From positions 30,368,559-30,432,558 of the forward strand of contig NC_088680.1 in assembly GCF_950023065.1 (NCBI RefSeq): a stretch of 64,000 bases of DNA. Reading direction: 5' to 3'. Made by a program: the position numbers and the translations under genes. The notes beneath the pieces are model-generated. The model was given only the letters and a program-made list of their open reading frames with translations. It made no database searches and was not told where the DNA came from. This DNA comes from Planococcus citri. Lineage: Eukaryota > Arthropoda > Insecta > Hemiptera > Pseudococcidae. This document shows, in pieces, positions 11,241 to 23,679 of this stretch (position 1 is the first letter of the stretch; every line of letters starts with the position of its first letter).

Positions 11241-13030
11241 GTTGGTTTTGCCCAGTTCAATAAATTTTCTGTAAGTGTTGAGCGTGTTTGAGGGCACGTT
11301 CGGTATCTGATGATAAAAAATGACTGTATTGGAATAATGCTACCAACATTTTTTACGAACTTTGTTTGTAGGGGAAATTTTTTTTTGGCAAACTTGCTGT
11401 AAAATCTTCCAATGGATATTCATTCCTAGTAAAGATATTTCCCAGAAAACTTTTTGTGGGGGAGGGGGTGCAGCTATCTTCTGTGTGGTACGCTGGAATA
11501 ACGCATAGAAGTCAAGATTCCAACTGTGGTTCTTGCCTTTACAATAATTTCACGTACCTATCTACGTAAAAAGTTGTCGAACTCAATCCATGAGATCCAT
11601 TTATGTTTCTTTTTTCAAGATATTGAAATCCTAACTTAGAAATTTTTCAGTTAAAATCACGATTTTTCGAATTACGTTTCATTGAGAGTTTTTTTAATAA
11701 CGCCGTACCTAATTTATGCCATTTTTGTGAATTTTTAGTCATCTGTATTTTCTTTTCTCCAACGTAGGCTATAGTTCTCATTTAATGAGATAATTATCTT
11801 AAATTTAAATTTTGCTTGTTTAAGTAATAAGTACGTATCACATGTCTCTAGACCGTACCAAAAAGTAAATGTAATTAACCCTTCAACAAAAAAATATTCC
11901 TTCATCACACTCCTCTTTTCGCCCGCTTTTCTCGAAAAAAAAATGTTATTAAAAATTCATAATCTACGCCTGAATCATCTCGCGGCTGGCGAATTCTATA
12001 AATTCTTCAATTTCCGAGACGGGTTGCATAATATTATGTACTACTCGTGAAACTGTCCGGATATAGACGAGTAATGGTTGTGGAAAGAAGGGAAGCAAGA
12101 AATTCCCCAAATCATACGATTTCATTTAAACGATTCGCTTGCTCTGTTTCTTTCGAGTGTAGCAGAATGTAATTCAATCCTTAATTCGATGACACTCGAA
12201 TTATACGAACCAAGGGTTCTCGAATAATAAACCTTTATTGTAATGATACTGAAATTTTCACAATCCAGGGATTGGTAAAGTTTACCGTCTGTGTAGTCGA
12301 ACCGTGAAACTTCACCGTCTCTTTGGTGTGAAAAATGTATCGTGCGTTTGATCATTTGAATAGTTTACGAATAATCCGCATGCACCTCACCTACCTACCC
12401 ATATTATTTTGTTGTTTTAAACACTTTAATGCCCTCGATACTATAAGTATAAGATGCAGAAGGTTTTGAAAAAAATTTCAGCATTTTCAAGTCTTCGAAG
12501 CATGATTCCTTATTTCATTCTGTGGGCATATTTTTCTATTTTAGGCATCTCTTTGCTATAATCTGAAGATGTTCAAAATTAACCATTTTGGGATTCCGTT
12601 AAGTAGGTACTAGAGGTATCCGCGATTTTAAATCAAAACTTCCTAAAATGGCGTTATCCTCATTACGATGAAAAGGGATTCCCAATTGGAGTAATTTACA
12701 ATTCGAATATTTTCGCGGAGTGTTTATTTATTTTTCTCGTGATTCGACCTATTTCAAGGCTTATTATGTTTCGGCGATGACAACGATGGTGGTGTTTAAT
12801 TCGACGATCCTTGCGGGTTTATTTAGAAAATCAGTGGTTCTCAAAATGTATCTGGGATATTTTTTCGATTTAAAAAAAAATTTTATTGTATGTATTTTAC
12901 TGATATGTATTTTGTTCAATTTTTACTTCTGGGTGTAATAATTGAAAGATACGTCGAATGGTATGAGATGAGCGATTATATTTCTGATGTTCCCGAATTC
13001 ATCAGAAATCATGTTTTTTTTCGGTTAATG
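11241..13030. other. AT-rich DNA, nothing recognised
   Basis: Short open frames on both strands with no splice-supported exon and no recognisable motif. G and C homopolymer runs mark repeat debris (11105-11120, 11455-11470). Confidence 0.35.
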
Positions 13031-13033
13031 GGC

Positions 13034-13270
13034 TCAGATTCGCCACGTGATATGATGTTTCTCTTTCTTTTCATCAGCTTTTTCTTTAATCACTGGAGCT
13101 GGCTTCTTTTCCAGCGTAGGACGTATTTGATCAACATGTCTTTTAATTTATTTAGCATTCTCGAATTTAATGTCATAATGCAATCTTTCGAGCGGACGAA
13201 CAATATTTTACCATAAGTCCACACAGGTTTACCTAAAATTCGACTCCACGAGCGACGTGACGTTGGCTTT
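13034..13270 (-). pseudogene. LTR-retrotransposon pol remnant (integrase C-terminus)
   Basis: On the minus strand one frame reads IVRPLERLHYDIKFENAK, a stop, IKRHVDQIRPT, then a lysine-rich stretch ending at a stop at 13034-13036. The preceding bases in another frame read SWSRILGKPVWTYGK. The order matches the end of the integrase module in LTR-retrotransposon polyproteins, where a strand reading like YxVxLENGxxxRRHVDQIRP closes the small C-terminal domain. One internal stop and at least one frameshift show the copy is dead. No flanking LTRs or remaining pol were found, so only this fragment is left. Confidence 0.5.
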
Positions 13271-13436
13271 ACCACTGTTTTAGTCAACTTTTAGTCAATT
13301 TCGTTAATTTGAATTGTTATGCCTTGTATACCCGAACTTAAATTTCTCCCGAAGGTGTAAAAATTATTTAAGCTGCTAAAAATTACGTTGGTGTGCTATA
13401 TTTTTGACGAGGGTGAGTAATCTTTGACTTTTTTTT

Positions 13437-13895
13437 CGAAAATTGGGAGGAGTGATTCGATAAAAACTTGTAGGGGACCTCAAATTACTATCGTAAAAAT
13501 GTTGAATCTGTGGCCTGAACCATCACTTTTCTATCGAGGGTGCAAATTTTAAAATAAACTTACATTGAAAAGAAACATTTTTTTTCGATGTTGATTGATT
13601 ATACTCGTACGTAGGTATAATATGCCTATCCACTCTGAAGTAAGAAAATCGTTTAGAATTTTGCAAAAAGTGAAAAAATTTCAAAAGCAATTTTCTTACT
13701 GTTCTAATGTACTTGAGTATTCAATCATCTTCAAAAAAATTTCAACATTTTATTTTTGATTTGTGATGTAAATTTCAAAATTTGAAACCCCAGTAAAGAA
13801 GTGATGGTTCAAATTAGGGATCCAGAAATTTTCCCACAGTCTTTTGAGATCCCCCTACAACTTCTCATCGAATCCCCCCTCCAATTTTCCAAAAA
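13437..13895. repeat. Foldback repeat, arms about 140 bp
   Basis: AAAATTGGGAGGAGTGATTC at 13439 onward returns in inverse near 13890, followed inward on both sides by TTGTAGGGG and GAACCATCACTT. The centre is AT-rich spacer. Confidence 0.6.
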
Positions 13896-16200
13896 AATTT
13901 AAGACGAACCATTCTATTCTTGACCTTTATGATAAGTTTGGCAACATTTGTGCATATTTCAAGCCGGACACTTGAAAAAAAGAAACAAAAATGAAACAAT
14001 TTATCTCCAAGAATACAAGTCATTTTGGTTTTGTAGGAATTCGTCAAAAATCGAAATATCAATGTTGATAGGTATATCTGAAGTTTTGATTTACAGGGAT
14101 TTTCGACTATTTTTTTTTTCCAAAAATCGCAGTTCCGGTATTAGCTGAAAATGGTGAACTTATCAGAATGTCATGTTATTTGGGGCAATGAGTTTATCGC
14201 GTATATAAAATGAAAAATGTGCTTGCTTTTAATTATAGAAAAATTTTCAAAACAAAGTCGTGACTCATAAATGGTTACACATATAGGTACCTACTAACAG
14301 AATATAAAGGTGTTATTTTCATATAATATTATAAAAGTTTCAAGTCACTGTACGTTGAGAATCCAGTTTGAAAAGTTACTTACTTTGAATTGTTATAGAC
14401 AAATTAATGTATTATGCTTCTGCGTTTCTGCTTGGGATTATTTTAAGACTTTTTTGGAACTACACAACCAGGATAATTTTCAGTATCAAAATTCCCCTCC
14501 CCCATTTTTTCAACTCTCCTTAATTTTCTTGTCCCCTCCCCCCCCCCTAACAGCCAGACAAAGTTTGTCGATAACTATATTCTATTCTGTTTTCCTGATT
14601 TCAACATTTTTCAAATTCAATCATATGTTTTTTGAAATTGGAAATATCAATTTTAATGCAAAAATTCAGTTTTTGTGATCTCAACTTTAAAAAAATTTCA
14701 TCAATAGTTTCTTGAAATTTTGAAGTGTGATGAAGAGAACTAAATTTGCTCAAGCGAAGCAAGGGCAAAAGCTTTTTGAAATTTGCTGTTTCAAGAAGCA
14801 TAACAGCAGTAATTTTGATTTTTTTGCATCACTGAATTTTTAAAAATTTGAACAAAAATATTTTTCAAGCACAATATTAGCTCATTTTTCAACCTTTTTT
14901 CATTGAAAAACTCCCAAGCAAGTGAGTAAAAACATTTTTTGTACTACACAAATATGTTGGAACTACACAAAAAATGTGCTGAGCTACACGTTAAAATAAT
15001 AATCCCTGTTTATTTGAATATTAAGTAAGGATGTGGTATGATTTATCGTTACGACAGAAAAAGTGGGTGGTTAAACACAACAGGCCCGACAAATAAAAGA
15101 AATGTCCGTACAGAAAAATAAATTGAGCAACAAATATATTTTGCACGAGATAAAACATCTCCACGACAGCTAAATTATTCGCCCAACAGTTGCAAAAAAA
15201 AAATCACGACAGATACAAAATCTGTTAACAAGTCTGTTTTTATTTGAGAAAAAGATCTGTTGACACGTCAATTTTTTCTAAAAAAAAACAAATCAAAATT
15301 GAATAAAATGATATCACGTTATTAAAAATACCTATCAACGTTAATTCAAAAGTGACCTTTGCAACGACGAAATATTTTTGAACATTTCTGAGCCTGAGCC
15401 CAAAATTACCCATCGAAAACAGTTGAAATTCCAACAAAAAATCAAAAATTCCTACCTATCAAAATTTTTTTGAGCGCCATTTGAACAATACTTTTAACGT
15501 TTCTGATGTCTTGAATGTTTCAAAATTCAGGATAAACTTGATAAGAAAATCAAAAATTTTCATCAAAATTTAATGTAATAAGTGCACTTTGATCGAATTT
15601 TGACCCCAAAACTAGATTGTGATTTTTGGAATTTTTGAAAAAGGTGTCGTGCAATATTATCAAAATGGGTTTTACTTTCAGCAGAAACTCAAAAAATTCT
15701 AATCACAGCCTTTTTTGAGGATTTTTGAAGAATGCTGACCTCGAGCTTGAGTCATGATTCTCTAGATATCATCATTTTGTCTCGTATATTGTTCTGTCGT
15801 TGAAAATTTCATTCTGTTGCTTAGAAATGCTTTTTTGTCGGCTACCACTCCTTTTCTTGTCGTTTGCTGGGATCGTTTGAACAACCTTCTCTGTCGTGCG
15901 ATTATACAATATCCCAAATACCTATTAATTACTAATTATGTTTTATTTTTGTTTATAGGTAAGTTGAAGACAAAATCGTACTATTGCTTGAGTGAATGTT
16001 TGAAAACATCATCAGTAAGTACATAAAACAGTACCTTAAATTGTAACACGTTATCTTCAGTGTAAGGTAAATAAAACCAAGGACATGATACTCGACGAGA
16101 CTATTTTGTACTACCCCCCCCCGGAATTAACTCTTTTCAACCTCCCCCCCCCCACGTTTTCGAACGAATTAAAAATTGATTAACTTTTTTCCTCGCCAAA
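13896..16200. other. AT-rich noncoding DNA, possible diverged inverted-end element
   Basis: No gene seen. ACGACAG words near 15053-15230 and CTGTCG words near 15796-15900 face each other, with loose inverted similarity between 15040-15110 and 15850-15930. This may be an old inverted-repeat element of about 870 bp. Homopolymer runs occur at 14535 and 16115-16155. Confidence 0.3.
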
Positions 16201-16216
16201 GCTGATAGTTATAAAA

Positions 16217-16396
16217 ATGGCCGCAAACAACACTTGGCAAGTTAACAATGTCATCAACCTGAGTCGATTCAAGGTTGGTCAACAATGTCCTCGTACAAAC
16301 TTCGCTAAAGGATACGAACTGCGAGCTACGATTTTACAGCTCCACTCCACATGCCCTAGCTGGCATTTTCCGCCTATAATTTCTCATATTTGTTAA
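16217..16396 (+). CDS. Candidate small ORF or first exon, 59 aa
   Basis: The frame opens at ATG in AAAAATGGCC, a favourable context (A at -3, G at +4), and runs 59 codons to TAA. It begins MAANNTWQVNNVINLSRFK and includes two CP dipeptides (QQCPRT, STCPSWH). Codon use is less AT-biased than in surrounding DNA. It lies in a low-repeat stretch. GTTGGT after the first 19 codons could also be a splice donor. I do not recognise the product, and a chance ORF cannot be excluded. Confidence 0.3.
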   Translation: MAANNTWQVNNVINLSRFKVGQQCPRTNFAKGYELRATILQLHSTCPSWHFPPIISHIC

Positions 16397-16636
16397 TTAT
16401 CATTTTATACAACAACGTAGTGTAGTAGGTTGCTAGGTACCTAGTACCCACGTAGTTGGCAGTTAACATCACACAGCGATGGGTATTACCGGACACCTGA
16501 GGCTAAAACCTGGAATTCCCTCTCTAGCGACGCGCCATAAATATCGTACCTTTTACGCGGATTAAAAAAAAAACTGCTAAAAAATTCCACCAAATGAATA
16601 GCTCGTCGTAAAAATCCTTCTAGTTCGGTCGGCTTT

Positions 16637-16810
16637 ATGGCAATTGCGGCGATTTTTCTTTCCGTCGTTAATTACAACGTCGACGTCGCAAAAATTTCAC
16701 CAACACCGCATCCTACACCACAAAGAAAAGGCGTAAAAATTTTTAACATAATACCGAAAAAAAATATCCTGAAATGGGCAGTGTTGCCATTTGCATCTCG
16801 ACTTTTGCAC
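16637..16810 (+). CDS. Candidate small ORF, 57 aa
   Basis: ATG to TAG, beginning MAIAAIFLSVVNYNVDVAK, a hydrophobic start that could be a weak signal sequence. The middle is proline/threonine-rich (SPTPHPTPQRKG). It is on the same strand as 16217-16396, 240 bases downstream, in the same low-repeat stretch. Not recognised; it may be chance. Confidence 0.18.
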
Positions 16811-18285
16811 TAGCTCTTGGTGGCTGGAAACTGCGAAACATCGCATGGTATTTTTTTTCTCCATTCTGCTTTTCATTTTCGTGTTTTTACGAGCCGGTGG
16901 CGGCGTTTTATACCTACTACCTATACACACATTTACCTACTAGGTACTACTTGACGCTGGAGCTAAATCTGATATAACAAAACATCTTTCTTCCTCTCGG
17001 TTAAGCTAACAACATTCGCGGTTCTCAATTTCGGCGAGACTTAATGGCCCGAAGTTAATTTCCTTGTTTAAACGGGCTCACCTTCTTGACAGACTGCGCA
17101 GCTTTTGTCATCTTCTCCAAACTCTACTCTTCTCCCTATCTTTTCTCAACAACCATTGTATGTAGCTGCTGGAGCTGCACCAGCAACAGCCAAGCCATAA
17201 ATGAAAAAAAACTACCATCTACCATCTACTACACCGAGCAAGGTAACAAATTTCACCTCACGCGAATGACGTTTATTGCGACGCGGTAATTTTGATACGA
17301 CCTAAGAATTAATTCGAGGGTGTAAGATGGCGTGGGCGCCATTTTTTTTTCACTTTGTCTTCGTGGTGTACTTCCGCTTCCGTTGTTTGGGTCGCGTAAA
17401 TCAAGATGTACCTACTACCTACCCTGCTTCGAGCGAGAGAAAAAAAATCGAATTAATTTCGTCCTAATTGAAATCACCTATCTACGACAACCTACACCGC
17501 CTAATACATTAAGATAGGCTTATCTCTATAGTTATAAGGCTTACGGTGTGGTTTCTCGGATTCATCGCGGTCTACCTCACATTCTGCAGCTATCTTTTCG
17601 CCCTCGTGATTCCACACTAATAGCGAACGAGGATTTAAAGCGACCAAATTCGCGTGTATAAAAGATATCAGCCGCCCCGAACGAGCACTTTATAGTTTTC
17701 ACTATGAGAGGAATAAAGGATGGTTCTTTCAAAGACAACTACAGAGTTGGATTTTCGTTCTTCGCGATGAAAATGTCGTGTTCGAGGTGCGGCTAGAAAG
17801 CCAAGTGGAATACCGAGAATACCTTCGGTGCGAATAACGAAGAAATATTTTGTTTTTAGGAAAATGAAACCTCCCACGGAAATGAGTAACTATGCGTGGG
17901 TATTACAAAATGTATACAGAGTGATGCAGAAATGAGAGTAGCTCCTTCAAACAGGTGATCTAGGCAACTTGTTTTTCAACGTGCTAAATTACGAGTACTT
18001 GCTGATCGGTGCGATTGAACTGATATTCATGTGGGATCTGGATGGGATCATTGTTCGTCAATCTTTGAACTGAGGGAGGATCTAGGAGAGGGGTAGATGT
18101 TTATTCGTTTTGTCAGATTTTTGACTGGATATTCAATGTTTGGTAACCACGCAGAGCTGTTTTTTTCAAACAAAAAATCGTCTTATTTGTAAATCAGAAA
18201 AATTGGTAAAGAAATTTGTTTTTTTTCGGTGGAATTTTTGATGAGTATTAATCAGCTTGATTCAAGATGAACCTTGATCAGTGCC
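16811..18285. other. Low-repeat DNA without an assignable gene
   Basis: Short frames are open on both strands. CTACCTAC words are common. Possible regulatory or intronic sequence. Confidence 0.3.
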
Positions 18286-20445
18286 CCCGATTAGGAGGGG
18301 GATGCAAACTTTTTATTTTTTAAAGAGAAAACAAAAACTTATTTTTAGAACAAAAAATACACACTTACACACAATTTCAATTTTTGAAAAAAAAATTAAA
18401 ACTGTACTTTTTTTTTTAGCGAAAATGATAATTTCATGAAACATAAGCTATTAAACTTCGCTTTTGAAAAAAAAGTCTACCAATAATTCGTGAAAAACTT
18501 TCTCGAAAAAAGGAAAGGATGTGAAAAATTTTCAAGAGGTCCTCATTTTTTTGCCTTGGGCCCACATTGACTCTCGGTGGCGCTGACATTGAGTGAATAA
18601 GTAAACATTACTGGCAGTACACAGACAGCCCTGATGGAATGGAGAATGAAAGATGAATAAATTAACTTACCTATGTACTTGAATTCCGTACAGATAAATG
18701 CCTAAATCCTGCATAATTCTTGCGGTCTTACGAATAGGTATCCACATCAGAAATGAGGAGAGTGGCAAGTGAGGCATTCGCCCCCTCGAATTTTCAAAAA
18801 ATTCATTTCGTTTTTGAAGAGAGTGTGCAAACTTTTATTTTTCAAGAGAAAACGAAAACTTCTTTTTTAAACAAAAAATACACGCACAATTTCAATTTTT
18901 GAAAAAAAAAATGAAAACTGTATTTTTGAAGCAAAAATGGTAATTTCATGGAACAAAAGCTATTGAACTTTGCTTTTGAGAAAAAAGTCCACCAATAATT
19001 TGTGCAAAACTTTCTCGATAAAAACTTCTCCACGAAGAGAAAGAACGTCTTTTCAGAAATTGTTTATCTCGAAACAGTATCTGTTCTTGACATCAACTTT
19101 CAAAAATAAATATTTCAAATTTGGAAAAACTTCCTGTCGAAAAAAACTTTCGTAGAAGAAACGGTTCCAACAATGTTTTTTTTCAAAATGAAATTATCCT
19201 CGGGGGGGGGAGGCAATTTATTCTTGATTGAGACTCTACGAAGCGAAAAAACGTCTTTTCAGGAATTGTTTATCATGAAACAGAATCTGTTCTTGGCATC
19301 AACTTTCAAAAATAAAGACTTAAAATTTGGGGAAACTTCTTTTTGAAAAAACTTTCTTATAAAAAAAGCTTTTCCAATTATGTTTTTTTTTTTTTCAAAA
19401 CGAAATTATCCTCAGGGGGATTTATACTTGATTGAGAGAAGGGAGAAGGTATGAAACATTTTCAAGACGTCCTCATTTTTTTGCCTTGGGCTCACATTGA
19501 CTCTCAGCGGTGCGGCGCTGGCATTGAGTGAATAAGTAAACATTACTGGCAGTACACAAGCAGCCCTGACGAATGCCCTGATTGAATGGAGAATGAAAGA
19601 TGAATAAATTAACTTACCTACTTGAATTCCGTGTAGAAAAATGCTATCCTCCGTAGAAACTGCATGTCTGGGAAAATCCCGCGTAACTTAATACGACCTC
19701 ACAATTAGCCACTTTAGAAATGAGGAAATTCGCCTCCTCGAAGTAAAAAAAAAATTATTTCGTTTTTGAAGAGAGTAGGTATATGCAAACTTCTATTTTT
19801 TAAGAGAAAACGAAATCTTCTTTTTTAAACAAAAAATACACACTTACACACAAATTTCAATTTTTGAAAAAAAAAAGTAATACAATCTGTATTTTTTGAA
19901 GCAGAAATGGTAATTTCATGGAACAATAGCTACGTATTAAACTTTGATTCCACTTCTCATCAACAAGAGAAATTACGACTTTTCAGAAATAGTTTATCAC
20001 GAAACAAAATCTGTTCTTGACATCAACTTTCAAAAATAAAGACTTCAAATTTGGGAAAACTTCTTTTTGAAAAAACTTTCTTAGAAGAAACTTTTCCAAT
20101 AATGTTTTTTTTTCGAATTGACATTATCCGCGGGGGGGGGGCGGAGACAATTTATACTTGATTGAGAGAAGGGATAGGATGTGAAGAATTTTCAAGAGGT
20201 CCTCATTTTTTTTTTGCCTTGGGCCCACATTGACTCTCGGTGGCGCATACAATGAGTGAATAAGTAAACATTACTGGCTGTACACAAACAGCCCTGAATG
20301 CCCTGATTGAATGGAAAATGAAAAATGAATAAATTAACTTACCTACTTACGAGTAGATTCCGTCCAGTAGTTTTTGTAGTAGAACGACTGCTTGCGGGAC
20401 TGGTATGAGGCGGCCTCTCAATTATCCACATTAGAAATGAAAGCA
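18286..20445. repeat. Three tandem copies of a 0.7-0.9 kb noncoding block
   Basis: The anchor TTGGGCCCACATTGACTC (CTCACATTGACTC in the middle copy) occurs near 18556, 19486 and 20219, each time followed by AATAAGTAAACATTACTGGC and then GAATAAATTAACTTACCTA. Each copy also carries a TTTTTCAAAA-rich half. The middle copy has an extra internal duplication (19020-19190 versus 19240-19400). Read on the minus strand, the shared end is CGGAATTCAAGTAGGTAAGT, which resembles a splice donor. Confidence 0.65.
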
Positions 20446-20608
20446 GTTGTTATCTTGGCCACTTCACGAAAACTGGGGATTTGAAAAGAAAAACAGTTGC
20501 ATAAGGTTCTACTTCTGCCATCGTTACCCTCGACAGAGTCGGGACGGTTGCGAAGATGGATTATTACTGCCTGAATGACTCATGGTCATGTTTCTTTTTC
20601 GCCACCCT

Positions 20609-20873
20609 CTAGAGATGGGTGTGTTCAAACTCATAGTCAGTCGGTCTCGGACAATCTGGGGCGTTGCCCTCGTCGTCTGATGTAACTGTGGCAGAGGCAG
20701 TTGTATATCTCGCTCTTGAGGTCTGTTTTGAGGAGGATGGGAGGGTGAAAGGATGCACGTTTACGTGGTGCATCGTGCTAATTGGCTTTCTGCCAAACGG
20801 ATATCGTTGCGAGGATCCATGAAGGCAAACGTAATTACGAGGATAAAAATGCATATATATTTTGACGTAAACA
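20609..20873 (-). CDS. Candidate terminal coding exon, unknown protein
   Basis: Minus-strand frame from a possible acceptor (GTCAG before 20873) to TAG at 20609-20611, about 88 codons. The C-terminal part is low in AT-rich codons and ends SDDEGNAPDCPRPTDYEF and then EHTHL, with a serine/threonine-rich stretch before it (SSSKQTSRARYTTASA). It resembles an intracellular receptor tail in composition only; no motif identifies it. Upstream exons would lie at higher coordinates and were not found. Confidence 0.35.
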
Positions 20874-20909
20874 CTGACTATGAGTAGAGTATTAAGATCT
20901 GTCATTTTA

Positions 20910-21410
20910 AAATGAAAGTCAATGGGAAAATTTTTCAGCTCCCGAAGGTGTTTCTAGAAGAGATGTTCTCATAGAGAGAGCATTTTCGTAAAAATTTTCA
21001 TATTTTCGTTCTACATCATACCCAAACCCATTACTCAATCAGTTTGGAGGAAATTACCTTATAATTGTGTAGCTTCCAAAGGTGTTCCTGGAGGCAAGAT
21101 GTAGGTTCTCATAGAGAGAGCATCTTTGAAAAATTCGTCGTATTTTCGTTCTTTATCATACTCAAACCCATTCCCAATCAGTTTGGAGGAAATGACCTTA
21201 GTTCTAAGGGATAGCATTTGACATGCTGCGTCGACCTAAGTTATTCCCATTAAAACCAAGAAGCACAATTTTTTCGAGAACGCCTTCCTTGGGAGAACCT
21301 ACATCTCTCCTGCAAGGACTCCCTCCGCGATCAATTTTTTTCTTGAGGACTTTCGACTTTCAACTCTGAATGGAAGTCTCCACAAAATTTTGTGAAAATC
21401 CTCCGGTATT
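20910..21410. repeat. Short direct duplication
   Basis: The segments near 20938-21060 and 21070-21195 share GGTGTT, CTCATAGAGAGAGCAT, TATTTTCGTTCT and CAGTTTGGAGGAAAT. Noncoding. Confidence 0.5.
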
Positions 21411-21411
21411 T

Positions 21412-21640
21412 TTTTTTTCATTTTCGTGATTCACTACGTCACCTATACTTATTACTCGAATATGAATTTGCTTCTGTGATGGGATTCGCTAATGTATCCG
21501 GAAGTCCTGGGAATAATGTAATGTAAAATTTTAACATTACCTTCCCAGAGCGGACACTTTTTTTTGGTTTTTCTCAACGTGAAAAAAATGACTCTTTGAT
21601 TGGTTCCAATTGAATCGTACTTGGATTCACCTGGATCTAG
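21412..21640 (+). repeat. Direct repeat, copy 1 (partner 23680-23930)
   Basis: Shares TTACTCGAATATGAATTTGC, GTGATGGGATTCG, AACATTACC/CACATTACC, GAGCGG and TTTTTCTCAAC with the segment at 23680-23930 in the same orientation, about 2.27 kb away. Confidence 0.6.
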
Positions 21641-22340
21641 ATTTGATAGCGTCGCAAATAAAACTTGTATTTCATCGCCAGTTTTAGGTTTTAAGAATTG
21701 AATCAGCTTTGAGACAATGATCAGGAAATCCACATTTTTCAAATCTTTAATTATTCTTTGAATTATTGTTGAATTGATTTCATTAAAATCGTCGCTGATT
21801 TCTCTTTTCTTTCATTAACCAACATCGCGTGTTTTTTATTTTTATCGAAATATGTTTGTTCATTTGACTTTGTATTGTTGGTCGAGATATTTCAATAATA
21901 ATTATTTCTCCAATTCGTCACTTAATTCAATTAAAGAAAGGTGCCACACCGACGTAACATTATGTAAAATTTCAGTAACTGGGCTATTTAATGTTTGCTC
22001 TGAGTACGCAATTTACGTCACTCATAGTGAACGTTTTGGTGCACAAAAATTGCTTTTCATTTTTTATATCTTTTGGAAAATTTTTATCCAAAATTATTAT
22101 TTTATACTTATTAAACTATTTACTGATGATAAAAATTTCTTATTCATAAAAAATTTCTTCATAATTTTTAAACGGAAATAAATTTATGAATATTTTCAAT
22201 TGATAGCGAATCAACGAACAGAATTTCGAGATGAAGGCAGTCAGCAATTAGGTACTGTTTATGAAATTGAATTAAAAAAAATTCCACGTTTTTGCTGTAG
22301 AAATAATTGTACGTAAGCATATTGCCACCTTATTGCCATT

Positions 22341-22605
22341 CAGGGATGCGATGATACCCGATATATCACGATATTTATCGATACGTATCAGATCAGTAGT
22401 GTATCGATACGTATCGATCCAAACTTGATACCGAGCTTTTGAATTTTGTTTGTTTTTGGCTTTTTTTTATCTGTGAAAGTTTTGGCATTTCAGCCAACTT
22501 TTTAAGCTAAATAAACAAACAAAAGTATCATGATATTTATCGATACGTATCATGATATTTTCAGAAGTATCGATACCGTATCGATACGGTATCATCGCAT
22601 CCCTG
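22341..22605. mobile_element. hAT-type MITE with five TATCGATA sites
   Basis: Perfect 18-bp inverted ends, CAGGGATGCGATGATACC at the left and its complement at the right, flanked by a perfect 8-bp duplication TTGCCATT (22333-22340 and 22606-22613). Inside are five TATCGATA octamers, mostly in the form GTATCGATAC. There is no coding capacity. The 8-bp target site and CAGGG start are hallmarks of hAT elements. Confidence 0.88.
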
Positions 22606-23029
22606 TTGCCATTCTAAAAATTTTTTTTGAAATTGTAGAACTGTATTCATGAAAAATTTTATAATAATAGGTATTTAAAAGGCAATACATTTATGAAAGG
22701 CAATCAGCAATTATTATTTATCAAAATCAAATTCGAGACTGATTTAGGATTCAATTTTTAATATTATTTTATTAATGTGCGAATGAATTCCTTTAGATTG
22801 ATGCTCAATGTTCTAATTTATAAGAATTTGAATTTATTTTTAAATAAGTAGGTAATAGATAAGAATGTTCTACTTGAAAAAATAATTTGAAAAATATCAA
22901 AAAATGAAAATTCATATTTAAAAGTAAACTTAGCAAAAATACAATACATCCATGAACTAATATTCATGGTGAATGCAAATGCGAAAACTCTCTTGCAATA
23001 AGCGACTGGTGTTAAAATCAATTGCTAGG

Positions 23030-23455
23030 TAAGGGGCAAAAGCTTTTTTTTGAGACATCGTCGAACAAAATCGGTTCGGCGGTTCTTCCGAACGAACGAT
23101 CACAAAAAAATCGCCTTGCTATTATATTTTTAAATCATATCTAAGCTTTTTCAACTTTTTGCAGCTTTAAGCTTTCTTCAAAACTTTTGCAAATATGGTG
23201 AAAAAGTATTTTTTGGAAAGCTCTTTCTAGGTGGACCATACGTACTTTCGCGTATACATCGTCACGCTTGTTATACTGTATCAATTTTTGAGCCTTTTGA
23301 AGCTTTTGAAAGCTTTTTTCAAAACTTTTTGAACTTTTGACCAAAACCTGCACATCTACGGGTCAAAAGCTTTTTTTTTGAGACATCGTCGAACAAAATC
23401 GGTTCGGCGGTTCTTCCAAACGAACGATCACAAAAAAACCACCTTGCTATTGTAG
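23030..23455 (+). repeat. Two direct copies of a ~95-bp segment
   Basis: GAGACATCGTCGAACAAAAT, then CGGTTCGGCGGTTCTTCC and CGAACGATCACAAAAAAA, occur at about 23050-23110 and again at about 23375-23437. The AATCGGTTC...GTTC wording resembles the 3' ends of RTE-type non-LTR elements of insects, but that assignment is weak. Confidence 0.55.
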
Positions 23456-23679
23456 ATACCTAGTTCCGAAATGTTCACTGGTTTGGGAAACTTCACAGCT
23501 TGCTCAGGAAATAGTGTTGCCATAACTTCAGTTTTATTTGCTTCATTTTAGGGCAGTGTTTGGGAACTTTACATACAGTGATTTCACTATGGTTGTGTAT
23601 TTTTTATTGTGTATATGTACCATTGCCTCTTAATGCAACCTCGAATTCATCCGGTAATAGTAATCCGTCGGTATTTTTT

